Part shown: in pieces, positions 1 through 9,200 of the stretch
How positions within the stretch are numbered: position 1 is the first letter of the stretch
Layout of the letters: every line of letters starts with the position of its first letter
Source: an uncultured Acetatifactor sp.
GTDB taxonomy: Bacteria; Bacillota; Clostridia; Lachnospirales; Lachnospiraceae
Direction of reading: 5' to 3'
DNA length: 64,000 nucleotides
Assembly: GCA_910583845.1 (NCBI GenBank)
Contig: CAJUAB010000003.1
Span: 189,228 to 253,227, forward strand
The notes under the pieces: model-generated
Database searches by the model: none
Told to the model about the DNA's origin: nothing
What the model saw: only the letters and a program-made list of their open reading frames with translations
Position numbers and translations under genes: made by a program

Positions 1-127
1 CGGGACGGATCAGTCCGTCAACGATATTGCCAGAGCCTGCGGATACGTCAATGATATTACATTCAGAAGACTGTTTAAGAAATATATGGGGATCACTCCC
101 GGAGATTACCGGAGAAAAGGAAATTAG
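1..127 (+). CDS. AraC-family regulator, C-terminal fragment (5' end outside window)
   Basis: Frame 2 is open from the window edge to the TAG at 125-127. It encodes the end of an AraC/XylS DNA-binding domain: a second helix-turn-helix with the pattern DIARACGYVNDITFRRLFKK, then GITPGDYRR, which is the usual family ending. The sensor domain and first helix-turn-helix lie upstream of the window, so the ligand and targets cannot be judged. It converges on the T7SS-like operon and is separated from it only by a hairpin, so it is probably unrelated in function. Confidence 0.9.
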   Translation, partial: GTDQSVNDIARACGYVNDITFRRLFKKYMGITPGDYRRKGN

Positions 128-148
128 CGCGGCTTATATAGCCGCGCT
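126..148. terminator. Hairpin between convergent genes
   Basis: A perfect 8-bp GC-rich stem (AGCGCGGC / GCCGCGCT) with a 7-nt TTATATA loop lies between the end of the AraC gene and the stop of the essC-like gene at 151. Neither side has a strong T-tract, so this is probably a weak bidirectional terminator serving both convergent units. Confidence 0.55.
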
Positions 149-150
149 GA

Positions 151-3100
151 CTATTCCAGGGGAATGCCGGTCGCCCTGTCGGTCAGATTCCCGTTTCTCT
201 CCTCTATATATTCCCTGAGTTCCCTGCCTCTCTCCGCCTCTTTCGCGCTTCTTCCGAAAATGGCCGCCTGGAACTCCAGAATACGCCCGTCAGACACAAA
301 CAGCCCGCTGCCGGCGTTCCCGCGGGGCTTTTCCGCGCAGTGTCCGAAAACGGCGCCGTATTCTGTGGGATCGCTACAGGCAAGCGTGATTTTCTGTCCA
401 AAGTATGTCTGTATTCTGCCATTGAGCGCATGGGACGCGGCGGCTGTGATCAGGATGGATAACCCCGCTCCCTGGGCCTCTCTGGACAGGAGCCCCACCT
501 GCTCCGCCTGGTCGGGAAAGCATTCCCGGAATGCGGCCATATTGTCAATAAGCAGCACCGCCAGAGGCATATCCGTATATCCGGCCTCCACATAGGAGGC
601 GAAGCTTCCCACGCCTCTTTCCGAAAACCTTTCCTTCCGTTTGGTGATCAAGGTATGCAGCAAGCTGAAGAGATTCCTGCATTTCTCTTCTTCATGGGAT
701 GTAACCACCCCGCCCACATGCCGGGAGTTTTCAAAATTCCGGAGAACCATATTACCGCAGTCCACCATATACAGATTGACCTGCCCCGGAGAATACTTTC
801 GTATAAGACCGTAAGCTATGGTTTGCAGCAAGGTGGTCTTTCCCGTCTGCGCCGATCCCACTATGTAAACATTGTTCCCGGAAAGCTCCAGCTCCACCAT
901 TCCCTGCCGCTGCTGCTCCGGATCATCGTACCACCCGATGGGTACGGAATATTCCAAAGGACCCGCGTCCTGATAGCGCAGCTCCTCGGTCTTTATGACC
1001 GTCTTGAGCGCCGGCAGGCATATTTCCGGCAGCTTCCGGATACCGTTGTCCGCGCAGTAGGAGCTGACATAATCCACGATGGCATCCAGCTGGGAGCGGT
1101 TTGCTCCGTCATGGCCGTTTCTCCTACTGGTGTAAATCAGCTTCTTTTTGCCCCACCGGTTCCGCTCATAGACCTGGTACACATTCTCCTTCGCGTCGTT
1201 GCCCTCCGGGACATCCGCCCCGCTGTACGCCGATTGAATCAGTTCAAATAGCTCGTTATTGCCCACCTGGAAATAGGCCCGGCCGGGTTCCACGATCTCA
1301 GCCGCCAGGGGCGTCTTGATCACCTCGCTGCTGTCCTCCTTTGTCTGTGTCTTCAGGCAAAGCCGGAACCTGGTGTCTGACCAGAGCTGGGCATTCACAC
1401 CCGCCGGCTTCCGGGTCGCGAGAATCAGGTGAATGCCCAGCGCGCGTCCGACGCGGGCCGCCGTCATCAGTTCCTTCATGAAATCCGGGTATTCCGCCCT
1501 CAGCTCGGCAAACTCATCCACGATCATGATCAGATGGGGCATGGGCTGCCGCGCCCCGTCCGTCTTATACAGCTTTATATAATCGTTTATATGGTTGACC
1601 TTCGCCTCGGAAAGCATTTCCTGCCGTCTGACAATTTCCGCTTTTATGGATAGCATAGCTCTTTTTATGCCGCGTCTGTCCGTATTGCTGACAGCTCCCA
1701 TCAGATGGGGAAGAGCGGCAAACCGGTCAGCCATCCCGCCGCCTTCCATGTCTATGATAACGAATCCCACCTCGTAGGGATGATACAAGGTTGCCATGGA
1801 CAGGATATAAGTCCGCAGGATTTCACCCTTTCCAGAGCCAGCGGTTCCCGCCACCAGCCCATGGGGCCCATGCCCCCCGGCCCCATCGCTGATATCCAGC
1901 AGGACAGGCTCATGATTGCTTTTCACGCCGATGGGCGCTGCCAGCGTCCTGTGTACCCGGGCCTCCTTCCAGCGCCGTTTTAGATCCAAATCCTCCGCGG
2001 AAATGATCCCCAGCAGTTCAAACATGGTAATCTTCTTGGTCAGCTGCCTCTCCAGCGTGACTTCATCCACATGGATGGCTCCCAGTTTCAGAGCCGCTTC
2101 CTCCGCCATCCCGTTAGTGACAGCGGGATAAGAAAAGGAAATGCCCCGGTCCCCGTTATGGGTACTCAGAATCTCCCCCTTCTCCCCGTCCAAAAGCCGG
2201 ATGATCTCCGTACAGCCCAGGGGGATTTTCTCCTCATGCTCTTCCAGGAAAACAAATGTGAATCCATACGCCGCACAGTTCTTGACGTATTTTGACACAG
2301 GATAGGTCGCGATCATGGAGGCGTCCGTCACAAACACGATATAGCGCTCTCCAAACGCGCAATCCCTGTTCACGGCCAGCATCGCCTCCCGCTCCGACAG
2401 AATCACATAGAGATTCTCCAGCAGAAGATTTTTGCTCTCTTCATCGCAGACGATATTCCTCACGTCCAGCTTGTCGTTGCTGACGTTTCTCAGCCAGCGC
2501 ACCCATTGAAATTCCTGTATGTATTCCCCGTCCAGCAGATAGACCAGCTTTACGTCCCGGTAAAAATGTCTGACGGCCAGGTCCAGCGTCATATTGCGCA
2601 GCATCTGGCAGAGCCGCGGTCTCTCCCCCACGATGCCCACGCCGCAGGCACGGTCCAGATCCACCACGATAGGGGCGTTCTCCATATATCTGTACTTCTC
2701 GGCAATCTCCGCTGGAAGCATGGTGATGGGGTCCGTGGTATCCACAAATTCCTGTTTGGAAAACAGCACCTGGTTGGCCGACTCGATGGCGCCGGTTCCC
2801 AGATACACTTTTAGGAAATCCCCGTCCTCCGGCTCCTTTTCAAACAGCCTTTTCCCGAAATCCATGGCCTCGCGGATACTGTCCTCCAGAGACGGATGAA
2901 TCAGACGCAGAATGCGCAGTTCGTTATCCCTGCTTTTCCGGATCAGCGCTTCCTTTTCCGCGATATACTCTCTGTAGGCTCTCTCCCGCCCCTGGACCTC
3001 CTCCTTGTACTTCTTCTGGTCCTGAACATAAGTGACAACGGACATGATCGCGCCCATGCCCATGGATACTGCGCTGTAGGCCACCAGTGTGCCGCCGCCG

Positions 3101-3954
3101 TCAATGATTCCCCGCAGGATGATCGTCATGGCCAGCATGACAATCGTGGGGATCAGGGTCAGTATGATACTCTTTTTCAGCGGGTTTGGTTTTGCCACCG
3201 GCTGCTGGATCTGTATCCTCTCCGACGGAATCTCGCACTGGATTCGTGTGTTCCTGTTGAACTCGGGGTATTTAAACACCGTTGTCCCGGGCCGGGCCGT
3301 CTCCTGCCGCAGGCCGTTTACGGTAACGCAGCCGTCTTTGGTGGTATAAAGCGATCCCGCTTTATAAAAAAAACTGATTCCCACAACGGAGATAAAGTCA
3401 AAATCCTCTATTTCCTTCTTCTCTTCCACCCTTTCCCGGTTGACATATACCCCGTACCGGCACCCCGTGTCGTACAGGACTATGCCCTGCTCCTCCCTTT
3501 TCAGCAGGAAAGCGTCTTCCCCCACGTGGGGATTGTCCAGGCGGATCTGCGCCTCCCTGCTTCCGCCCACTGTCACCTGTCCCGAATCTTCCATAAATAT
3601 TCTTCTGTCATAGTTTTTCTCTTCATAGTCGAAGTCTATGCCATATTCCAGGCCAAACGCTTCATGATCCGAATTGTGATAGCAGACCTTTGCCACCAGG
3701 CCGTGTTCCAGCCGCAGGCTCATCATTTTTCTCACATCGCCCACATCAAAATATAAATTGTCCGAGCACAGGACGCTCCAGCAGCCGTCCAGGATCTGAA
3801 ATTTCAGCTGTATCTCACCGAAAAATAATTCCTTTCTCAGCCTCACCTGGGATTCCGTGACCGTCCCCACCAGAAGCGACTCCATATCCGGGGAAAGCTC
3901 AATCTCCTTGTACAAATTTCTGTTGGAAAGAATTACCTTGTATCTCTCGTTCAT
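151..3954 (-). CDS. essC: EssC-type FtsK/SpoIIIE secretion ATPase with FHA region
   Basis: This is the motor ATPase of a type VII (T7SSb-like) secretion system. From the chosen start (about 1267 aa) it has an N-terminal beta-rich/FHA-like region (about 1-220), two adjacent membrane segments (about 261-308), a linker, and two FtsK-type ATPase domains. The first ATPase domain has P-loop GTAGSGKGE (about 704-712) and Walker B LIMIVDEF (about 810). The second has GSAQTGKTT (about 1036) and LAVLLIDN (about 1133). Staphylococcal EssC is about 1480 aa with a third ATPase domain; that domain is missing here. The Ser/Thr after the first P-loop lysine is Gly, which is unusual for the domain normally considered catalytic. 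ATG 3954 is preferred (upstream GGGTGACGGGCAG); ATG 3969 and 4014 are in frame, and the latter would overlap yukD. It is the last gene of the operon. Confidence 0.9.
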   Translation of the reverse strand: MNERYKVILSNRNLYKEIELSPDMESLLVGTVTESQVRLRKELFFGEIQLKFQILDGCWSVLCSDNLYFDVGDVRKMMSLRLEHGLVAKVCYHNSDHEAFGLEYGIDFDYEEKNYDRRIFMEDSGQVTVGGSREAQIRLDNPHVGEDAFLLKREEQGIVLYDTGCRYGVYVNRERVEEKKEIEDFDFISVVGISFFYKAGSLYTTKDGCVTVNGLRQETARPGTTVFKYPEFNRNTRIQCEIPSERIQIQQPVAKPNPLKKSIILTLIPTIVMLAMTIILRGIIDGGGTLVAYSAVSMGMGAIMSVVTYVQDQKKYKEEVQGRERAYREYIAEKEALIRKSRDNELRILRLIHPSLEDSIREAMDFGKRLFEKEPEDGDFLKVYLGTGAIESANQVLFSKQEFVDTTDPITMLPAEIAEKYRYMENAPIVVDLDRACGVGIVGERPRLCQMLRNMTLDLAVRHFYRDVKLVYLLDGEYIQEFQWVRWLRNVSNDKLDVRNIVCDEESKNLLLENLYVILSEREAMLAVNRDCAFGERYIVFVTDASMIATYPVSKYVKNCAAYGFTFVFLEEHEEKIPLGCTEIIRLLDGEKGEILSTHNGDRGISFSYPAVTNGMAEEAALKLGAIHVDEVTLERQLTKKITMFELLGIISAEDLDLKRRWKEARVHRTLAAPIGVKSNHEPVLLDISDGAGGHGPHGLVAGTAGSGKGEILRTYILSMATLYHPYEVGFVIIDMEGGGMADRFAALPHLMGAVSNTDRRGIKRAMLSIKAEIVRRQEMLSEAKVNHINDYIKLYKTDGARQPMPHLIMIVDEFAELRAEYPDFMKELMTAARVGRALGIHLILATRKPAGVNAQLWSDTRFRLCLKTQTKEDSSEVIKTPLAAEIVEPGRAYFQVGNNELFELIQSAYSGADVPEGNDAKENVYQVYERNRWGKKKLIYTSRRNGHDGANRSQLDAIVDYVSSYCADNGIRKLPEICLPALKTVIKTEELRYQDAGPLEYSVPIGWYDDPEQQRQGMVELELSGNNVYIVGSAQTGKTTLLQTIAYGLIRKYSPGQVNLYMVDCGNMVLRNFENSRHVGGVVTSHEEEKCRNLFSLLHTLITKRKERFSERGVGSFASYVEAGYTDMPLAVLLIDNMAAFRECFPDQAEQVGLLSREAQGAGLSILITAAASHALNGRIQTYFGQKITLACSDPTEYGAVFGHCAEKPRGNAGSGLFVSDGRILEFQAAIFGRSAKEAERGRELREYIEERNGNLTDRATGIPLE

Positions 3955-3973
3955 CTGCCCGTCACCCATTCGC

Positions 3974-4228
3974 TTATTTTGTGTAATATACGGCACTTCC
4001 GTTTCTGAGTCCAAATTCCCGCAATGTCTTGTTTCCTTTCAGCAGCGCAATCGGATTTTCCGCCTGTAGATAACATTTCTTTATATCGCTCTGGTCGATC
4101 CCCAGCTGATAGGCGCTGTTCAGCGCAAGCACCAGCTCATTGGCTGTCATGTCCAGCGGAACGTCCACGTCGGCCTCAAAACCCTTTTTTGTTATGGCAA
4201 ATCGGATGATAATCGTCGCTTTTTCCAT
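3974..4228 (-). CDS. YukD/EsaB-like ubiquitin-fold protein
   Basis: This small cytoplasmic protein (84 aa) has the ubiquitin-like beta-grasp pattern of YukD/EsaB, a conserved accessory of Firmicute type VII secretion. The visible features are an N-terminal strand (ATIIIRFAI), a helix (TANELVLALNSAYQL), and a C-terminal TLREFGLRNGSAVYY segment like the EsaB ending 'L...I.DGD.L'. Start ATG 4228 has a good GGAGG ribosome binding site; an in-frame upstream ATG at 4261 has none. It lies immediately upstream of essC (20 bp to the preferred essC start), the arrangement expected for T7SSb. It is the second-strongest marker that this operon is T7SS-related. Confidence 0.82.
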   Translation of the reverse strand: MEKATIIIRFAITKKGFEADVDVPLDMTANELVLALNSAYQLGIDQSDIKKCYLQAENPIALLKGNKTLREFGLRNGSAVYYTK

Positions 4229-4273
4229 TGATTCCTCCACGCCCGGACGCCCCGGTCCCAATCGGTTTATCCG

Positions 4274-5335
4274 CTACAATATCAGAAAAGCCGTCTTTTT
4301 AATTCCCTCTTTTTCCGAGAGCTCCTCACATCTGGGGATGCCGTTTACGGCAAATCTGTCCACATACTCATTGACGGTGAACTTGAGTGTCACATTTGGC
4401 GATATCAGCGCATTATAGGCGTCTTTATCAAATTTATTACACACAAAGATATATTTATCGGAATTTGTGCCGTTGATATTGGAGATCAGCGCGTTGACCG
4501 CCATAACCGCGTTGACGCTCTGCTCCGTGACAATAATCACCTTGTCCGCCGCGTTGAGCAGCCTGGCTTTGTCCTCATCCAGCGTACACTCGGCATCTAT
4601 CACGATAAAGTCATAATCCCCGCTCTTTTTCGCCGCCTGAGCGATTTTACCGTATACCGCGTACTCCAGGCCCACGGACATCAGCGCCGCCTTGAACGCG
4701 GGCATATAGCTGAATGACTCCTTCCGCAGGACATGCTTGATCTCCTCATAGATCTGGCCCGACGGATTCAGCAGCTTCATATAGATCTCGGGAGATGTGA
4801 CAGGCGTATCATTATCCAGCATATACTGAAAATTCTGCATTCTGCTGGCGTTTATATACAGCACCTGCTTCTCATAGTACTTTGTGAGAAATGTGCTTAC
4901 CCCCATGGCGACGGTGGTCTTTCCCGCACCGCCGCTGGCGGAGGTGACGAGAATGATCTGTGTCTCCTGTCTCCCGCCGCTTTCCAGATTGAAAGCCCCC
5001 TTGCTCTTCCCCACAATCTCATTGAATATTTCCTTCACGCTGGTGTATTTGTACAGCTTATTGACATTCAGTTCTTCCGTTCCGCTCTGCTCGTTCTGCT
5101 CTGTCATCACAAATATGTACCCGATATTGTGCTTGAGCAGCGACGGGGTATACAGTTCGTCCGACAATATCAGTATTTCGGCCTTCTGCGGCACGGAGAA
5201 CAATTCCGTAAAATACTGTGTGTCCGTGATGATCTCCAGATCTATGCGGTTAAAGAACTCTTTCACAAATTTCAGCTGCAGCGGTACGATATAGTTCCTG
5301 TCCCCGTCCGCTATAATCACTCTCGGTCTCGACAT
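4274..5335 (-). CDS. CpaE/ParA-like P-loop ATPase with receiver-like N-terminus
   Basis: A 353-aa protein. Residues 1-110 resemble a degenerate response-regulator receiver fold (VIIADGDRNY, ILILSDEL). Residues 128-330 form a MinD/ParA-type ATPase with a deviant Walker A, SASGGAGKTTVA, and Walker B YDFIVIDAEC. This two-part layout is that of CpaE, which positions pilus secretion machinery at cell poles. By analogy this protein may place or assemble the secretion complex on the membrane; that is inference. No amphipathic C-terminal MinD-like tail is obvious. A GAGGTG ribosome binding site precedes the ATG. It sits between the FHA protein and yukD with short gaps and is clearly co-transcribed. 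Confidence 0.8.
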   Translation of the reverse strand: MSRPRVIIADGDRNYIVPLQLKFVKEFFNRIDLEIITDTQYFTELFSVPQKAEILILSDELYTPSLLKHNIGYIFVMTEQNEQSGTEELNVNKLYKYTSVKEIFNEIVGKSKGAFNLESGGRQETQIILVTSASGGAGKTTVAMGVSTFLTKYYEKQVLYINASRMQNFQYMLDNDTPVTSPEIYMKLLNPSGQIYEEIKHVLRKESFSYMPAFKAALMSVGLEYAVYGKIAQAAKKSGDYDFIVIDAECTLDEDKARLLNAADKVIIVTEQSVNAVMAVNALISNINGTNSDKYIFVCNKFDKDAYNALISPNVTLKFTVNEYVDRFAVNGIPRCEELSEKEGIKKTAFLIL

Positions 5336-5353
5336 TTATGCACCTCATCCTCT

Positions 5354-6262
5354 TTATACAATCTGGAAATCGCTGTCCGCCAGACGGATGATATCACCCT
5401 TTTTGATCCGCTGCCGCTGCCCGGGAGACAGCCTGACGCGATTTACGTAGGTGCCGTTGGCGCTTCCCTCGTCCGAAATATAAAACTCCCCGTTGTTCCT
5501 GCTGATTCTGCAATGCTTCCTGCTGATCATTCTGTTGAAAGGAATGACCGCGTCCACCAGTCCGCGCTTTTTTCCCAGAAGCGTCTCGGCCTTGTCAATC
5601 AGAAGTTCAAAATGCCCCGGGGCGTTCATGGCCACGATGCGGATACTGTTTTCCCGCGGTCCTGCGTCCGCGGCGGGCGTATCCATGAGCGGCGGTATTC
5701 CCGCGCTTCTCGATTTGTTGTACACATCCTCCAGCGTCAGCGACCCGTTGCGCAGATCACGCACGAACTGATTCAGTCGCTCGCCGGGCGCGGAGACCAC
5801 GCGTCCGATCAGCTTCACGATGCTTGACCGCAATTCGCTTTCGTACTCGGCATAGCTGTCAAAGGCCCTCTCGCTGACAGGGATGTATACCAGCTTTACC
5901 TTCAAAGTATTCTGTTCCACAAACACCTTATCCCAGGACAGATCAATATTCTGGCAGTCCAGGAAACCGTTGTTCCGCACCTCCAGTATATCCGCGAACA
6001 GATTGATGACCACCAGGATCAGCATATCCTGTGTAATGCGGGCGAACATGGAGGATATGGGTCTGTAATCACTGGTCACATAGTACAGCGCCAGCTTGCC
6101 ATTGCGCAGCATCTTCATACATTGTACGAAGATGCCGCTGTTCTGGCTCTGTAAAACCTTATAATCCGTATTGACAAAATGGGCGCTGTTCTCCAGTACA
6201 TATTCAAAATTGCTGCCGCATTCGACCTCGCTTATAATGCCCCGGTCTTTAAGCATGTACAT
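5354..6262 (-). CDS. FHA-domain protein
   Basis: A 302-aa protein. The C-terminal about 95 residues form a forkhead-associated domain, with the RMISRKHCRI strand, the ISDEGSANGTYVNRVRL signature and a closing GDIIRLADSDFQIV. These positions carry the residues that bind phospho-threonine (R, S, N). The N-terminal about 200 residues are an uncharacterised alpha/beta region with no membrane segment. The longer reading frame to 6400 overlaps the giant upstream gene. ATG 6262 is chosen because it follows GGAGAGGTGGG at correct spacing and lies beyond that gene's stop. It is likely a cytosolic adaptor recognising targets of the operon's Ser/Thr kinase. Confidence 0.87.
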   Translation of the reverse strand: MYMLKDRGIISEVECGSNFEYVLENSAHFVNTDYKVLQSQNSGIFVQCMKMLRNGKLALYYVTSDYRPISSMFARITQDMLILVVINLFADILEVRNNGFLDCQNIDLSWDKVFVEQNTLKVKLVYIPVSERAFDSYAEYESELRSSIVKLIGRVVSAPGERLNQFVRDLRNGSLTLEDVYNKSRSAGIPPLMDTPAADAGPRENSIRIVAMNAPGHFELLIDKAETLLGKKRGLVDAVIPFNRMISRKHCRISRNNGEFYISDEGSANGTYVNRVRLSPGQRQRIKKGDIIRLADSDFQIV

Positions 6263-6279
6263 ATAATCCCACCTCTCCG

Positions 6280-9200
6280 CTATGCTCTTGACGAACGTCT
6301 TCTTCTCCGTCCGAACGCCACCGCGCCGCCCGTTCCCGTTCCGGCCACCGCAGCCGTTCCTCCGATGCTTCCCCAGAAAAGCACCTTGTCCGCGTACCAA
6401 CGGACGATGACATTTGTGGAGATGGTGACAGAGTGGCTGAACGCAAATGCGCTTATGAAATCCATCGCGTCCGTGTCGGTCATATTGCCGGCCAGATCCC
6501 TCACCACCAACCGGACCTTCTGGGCCTGGGGATTCTCCGCCAGCATAAGGCTTCCGGAATAATTCTGCTCGTCCCCGGTGAAGTCCGTGATGTCTTCTTT
6601 CTCCTTTCCGTCCACATACACGGCTACGGACGCAAGGCCCATGGTGTCGTAGACGCTGTACTTGATTTCCAGACTGGTGGCATTGACGATGGCATTCTCC
6701 AGCCCGGTGATACTGTTGATCTCCGGAGCCGTACTGTCCACCCGGAACAGGATCGCCTTGTCCGCATAGTTGGTGTTCTCCGGCGTATTTCCGGTCTGGT
6801 CCCGGGAGGACACCGATATCTTATATACGCCGTCCTGGGAAAAGTTTTCCTTCGCGATGGTATATTGATACTGATACCAGCCCTTGTTCCCTGTCACAGC
6901 CACATCATTGATTTCCGGCGTGACCCTGTAATCGCAGTCCTCCAGCGGCCTGCCGTCTCTGGAGATTTCGATGTCGAGGGACTGGCTCACCAGGCGGTCC
7001 GCGTTGTACTCCGTAATCAGCAGATCCTCTTCCACCCTCTGTACATACGCTCCCCCGTCTCCGATCAGCCCCACAAGATAATCACTGTAATCATAGACCG
7101 AACCGTATCTGTTCACGGTAAAGGTCGCCGTCTTTTCCACGGTATGGCCCGCCCTGTCGGACAGAGTGACCGTGACCGTATAGATCCCGTCATTCTCCGG
7201 TGTGCTGGAAAAGGTGTCAAAGCTCCCGGAACCTCCGAAGGCATTGGTCGTCACCTGCTCTCCGATAAACGCATGGGTCACATCCATATTTTTATTGCCA
7301 AAGTTTGTACGGGTCAGCAGAATTTCGTAATCCTCAAAATTGGTGTCCTCAAAGCTGACCGCCAGTACCACCTCCTCTTTAAACGCTTTTCCGTCCGCCT
7401 CCACACCGTTGACGGTGATGACTGCTTCCTCAATCTGTGTGTCAATCGTCATCTGCTCCGACATATACTGCTGCATGACATTTCCGGACTTGTCGGAGCC
7501 GGTGATCTCCACAAAATAATCTCCGTCTCCCGTAAGCGTAAAGGTTCCCGTGTGAACATCCGTGTTGTTGTCATTCCACACCGGCGTTACCGCGTAAGGC
7601 GTCCCGTCCCGGGTCACGGAAACCGTCACATCCTCCGGATAGAAGTTGGCTTCATTGACAGTGATTGTGGCGTCTATGTCACCGTCATAGTAAGCGATAT
7701 TGTCGATCTCCTGCACCGGCGCGTTATACTCCACAACGGCCGTGGGAGCTATATTGTCCACCACAATCCGCTTTTCGTCCCGCTGAAATCCGGTCTGATT
7801 TCCCGCCCTGTCCGTGGCACTGACCTCAACCGTACCGTTAAACTGATTCCCCGCCGCCAGCGCTGCCTGCGAGATCTGGAAGCTGGCCGTCGCCATGGCT
7901 CCCCCCTCCGAAAAGCTGATCTGCGCTTCCTCTATGGGCTGCTGAATCAGTTCCGCGTTGACCGAGCTTACCCCCTCCGTTTTCAGATAGCTGTAGCTGA
8001 AATCATGTACGCCGGAAATCCTGTCCACGGCTGTAACATGTACCGTCATCTGTGCATTGTAAAAGCCGAAGCTGATGTTGTCCAGTATGGTGTCCAGTAC
8101 GCCGGCGCTGTAAGATACCTCCGGGTTTTCGGGCATGGAGGTGTCGACTGTAAAGTAATCCGTGGGATAATCCGGCATCTCGTGCAGAGCCAGGTCTGTG
8201 TACGCAATGTCAAACGAATAGTTGGCGTCTCCCGGAAATACGATGGTCGCTGTGTTCCTGTCCCCATCGGAGGTCCAGCCGCTGGTCCTGTATAAGGCAC
8301 CGGCATTCAGCTCGTTGCCGGCCACGTCCGTGGCATTGATGATATATTCAATCTCCTCCGCGTTAAAATTGTGCTCCGTGATTGTGAGTGTGGCGCTCAG
8401 TTCCGCGGGGAAATACTTTCTTGTAATTCCCTGACTGTCCGCCAATGTGTTCACCGGATTCTGATCGGAATATTCCACTTCAATAACCGGCAGTATCGTA
8501 TCTATTACAAACACATCGGATCTGTAGGCCCCCATTACATTGCCGCTTCTGTCCGTATAGCTTACGGTAAATACATAGTCCCCGTCATTGGCATGACTGT
8601 CCGCCGCGTCAATCACATAGGTTCCCACATGTACATCCTCAGAGACATCTGTCCAGACCGGCATGACCCGCACCGCCTCTTCGTCATCCTTTGTAAGCAT
8701 TACCATTACATCCTCGCTGAAGAAATTCGATTCTGTAACCGTAAACGTAGCCGTCAGCGCCTTGTTATAATACAGCTTGCCGCCAAATGTTTGATCAGGC
8801 GTGGTATACTCCGCCGTTATGACAGGCGATACGGTATCCACCACCAGCACGTGACCGCTGTCCGTGCATTTTTCGCTCTCATTTCCGTACCGGTCGGTGG
8901 CGGTAAAGGCCATACTTCCCCGAAGCTGCCGGGCCTGCTCCCCGGGCAGCGTCACGGACGCGGTAAACTTCGCCTTATCCAGCGCATCCTGCACCGCGTC
9001 TACCCGCGTATCCCCATACCGCTCCACATTCTCCGGGCTGGCCCCCTCCTGGCGCGTATAACTCCATGTAAAGTAATCCACGCCCGCCGTCTCATCATAG
9101 GCTGTAAAAGTGACAGTCACCTGGGGATTGTAGAACCCCAGGGTAATGGCTCCCAATACCGTATCCATTACGGAAGTGGAATAGCTGACCGACATTCTGT

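Noticed and set aside
6280..6400. LPXTG sorting signal at the end of the giant protein
   Set aside because: The C-terminus has a hydrophobic stretch and an Arg-rich tail but no LPXTG-like motif before it, so sortase anchoring is not supported.
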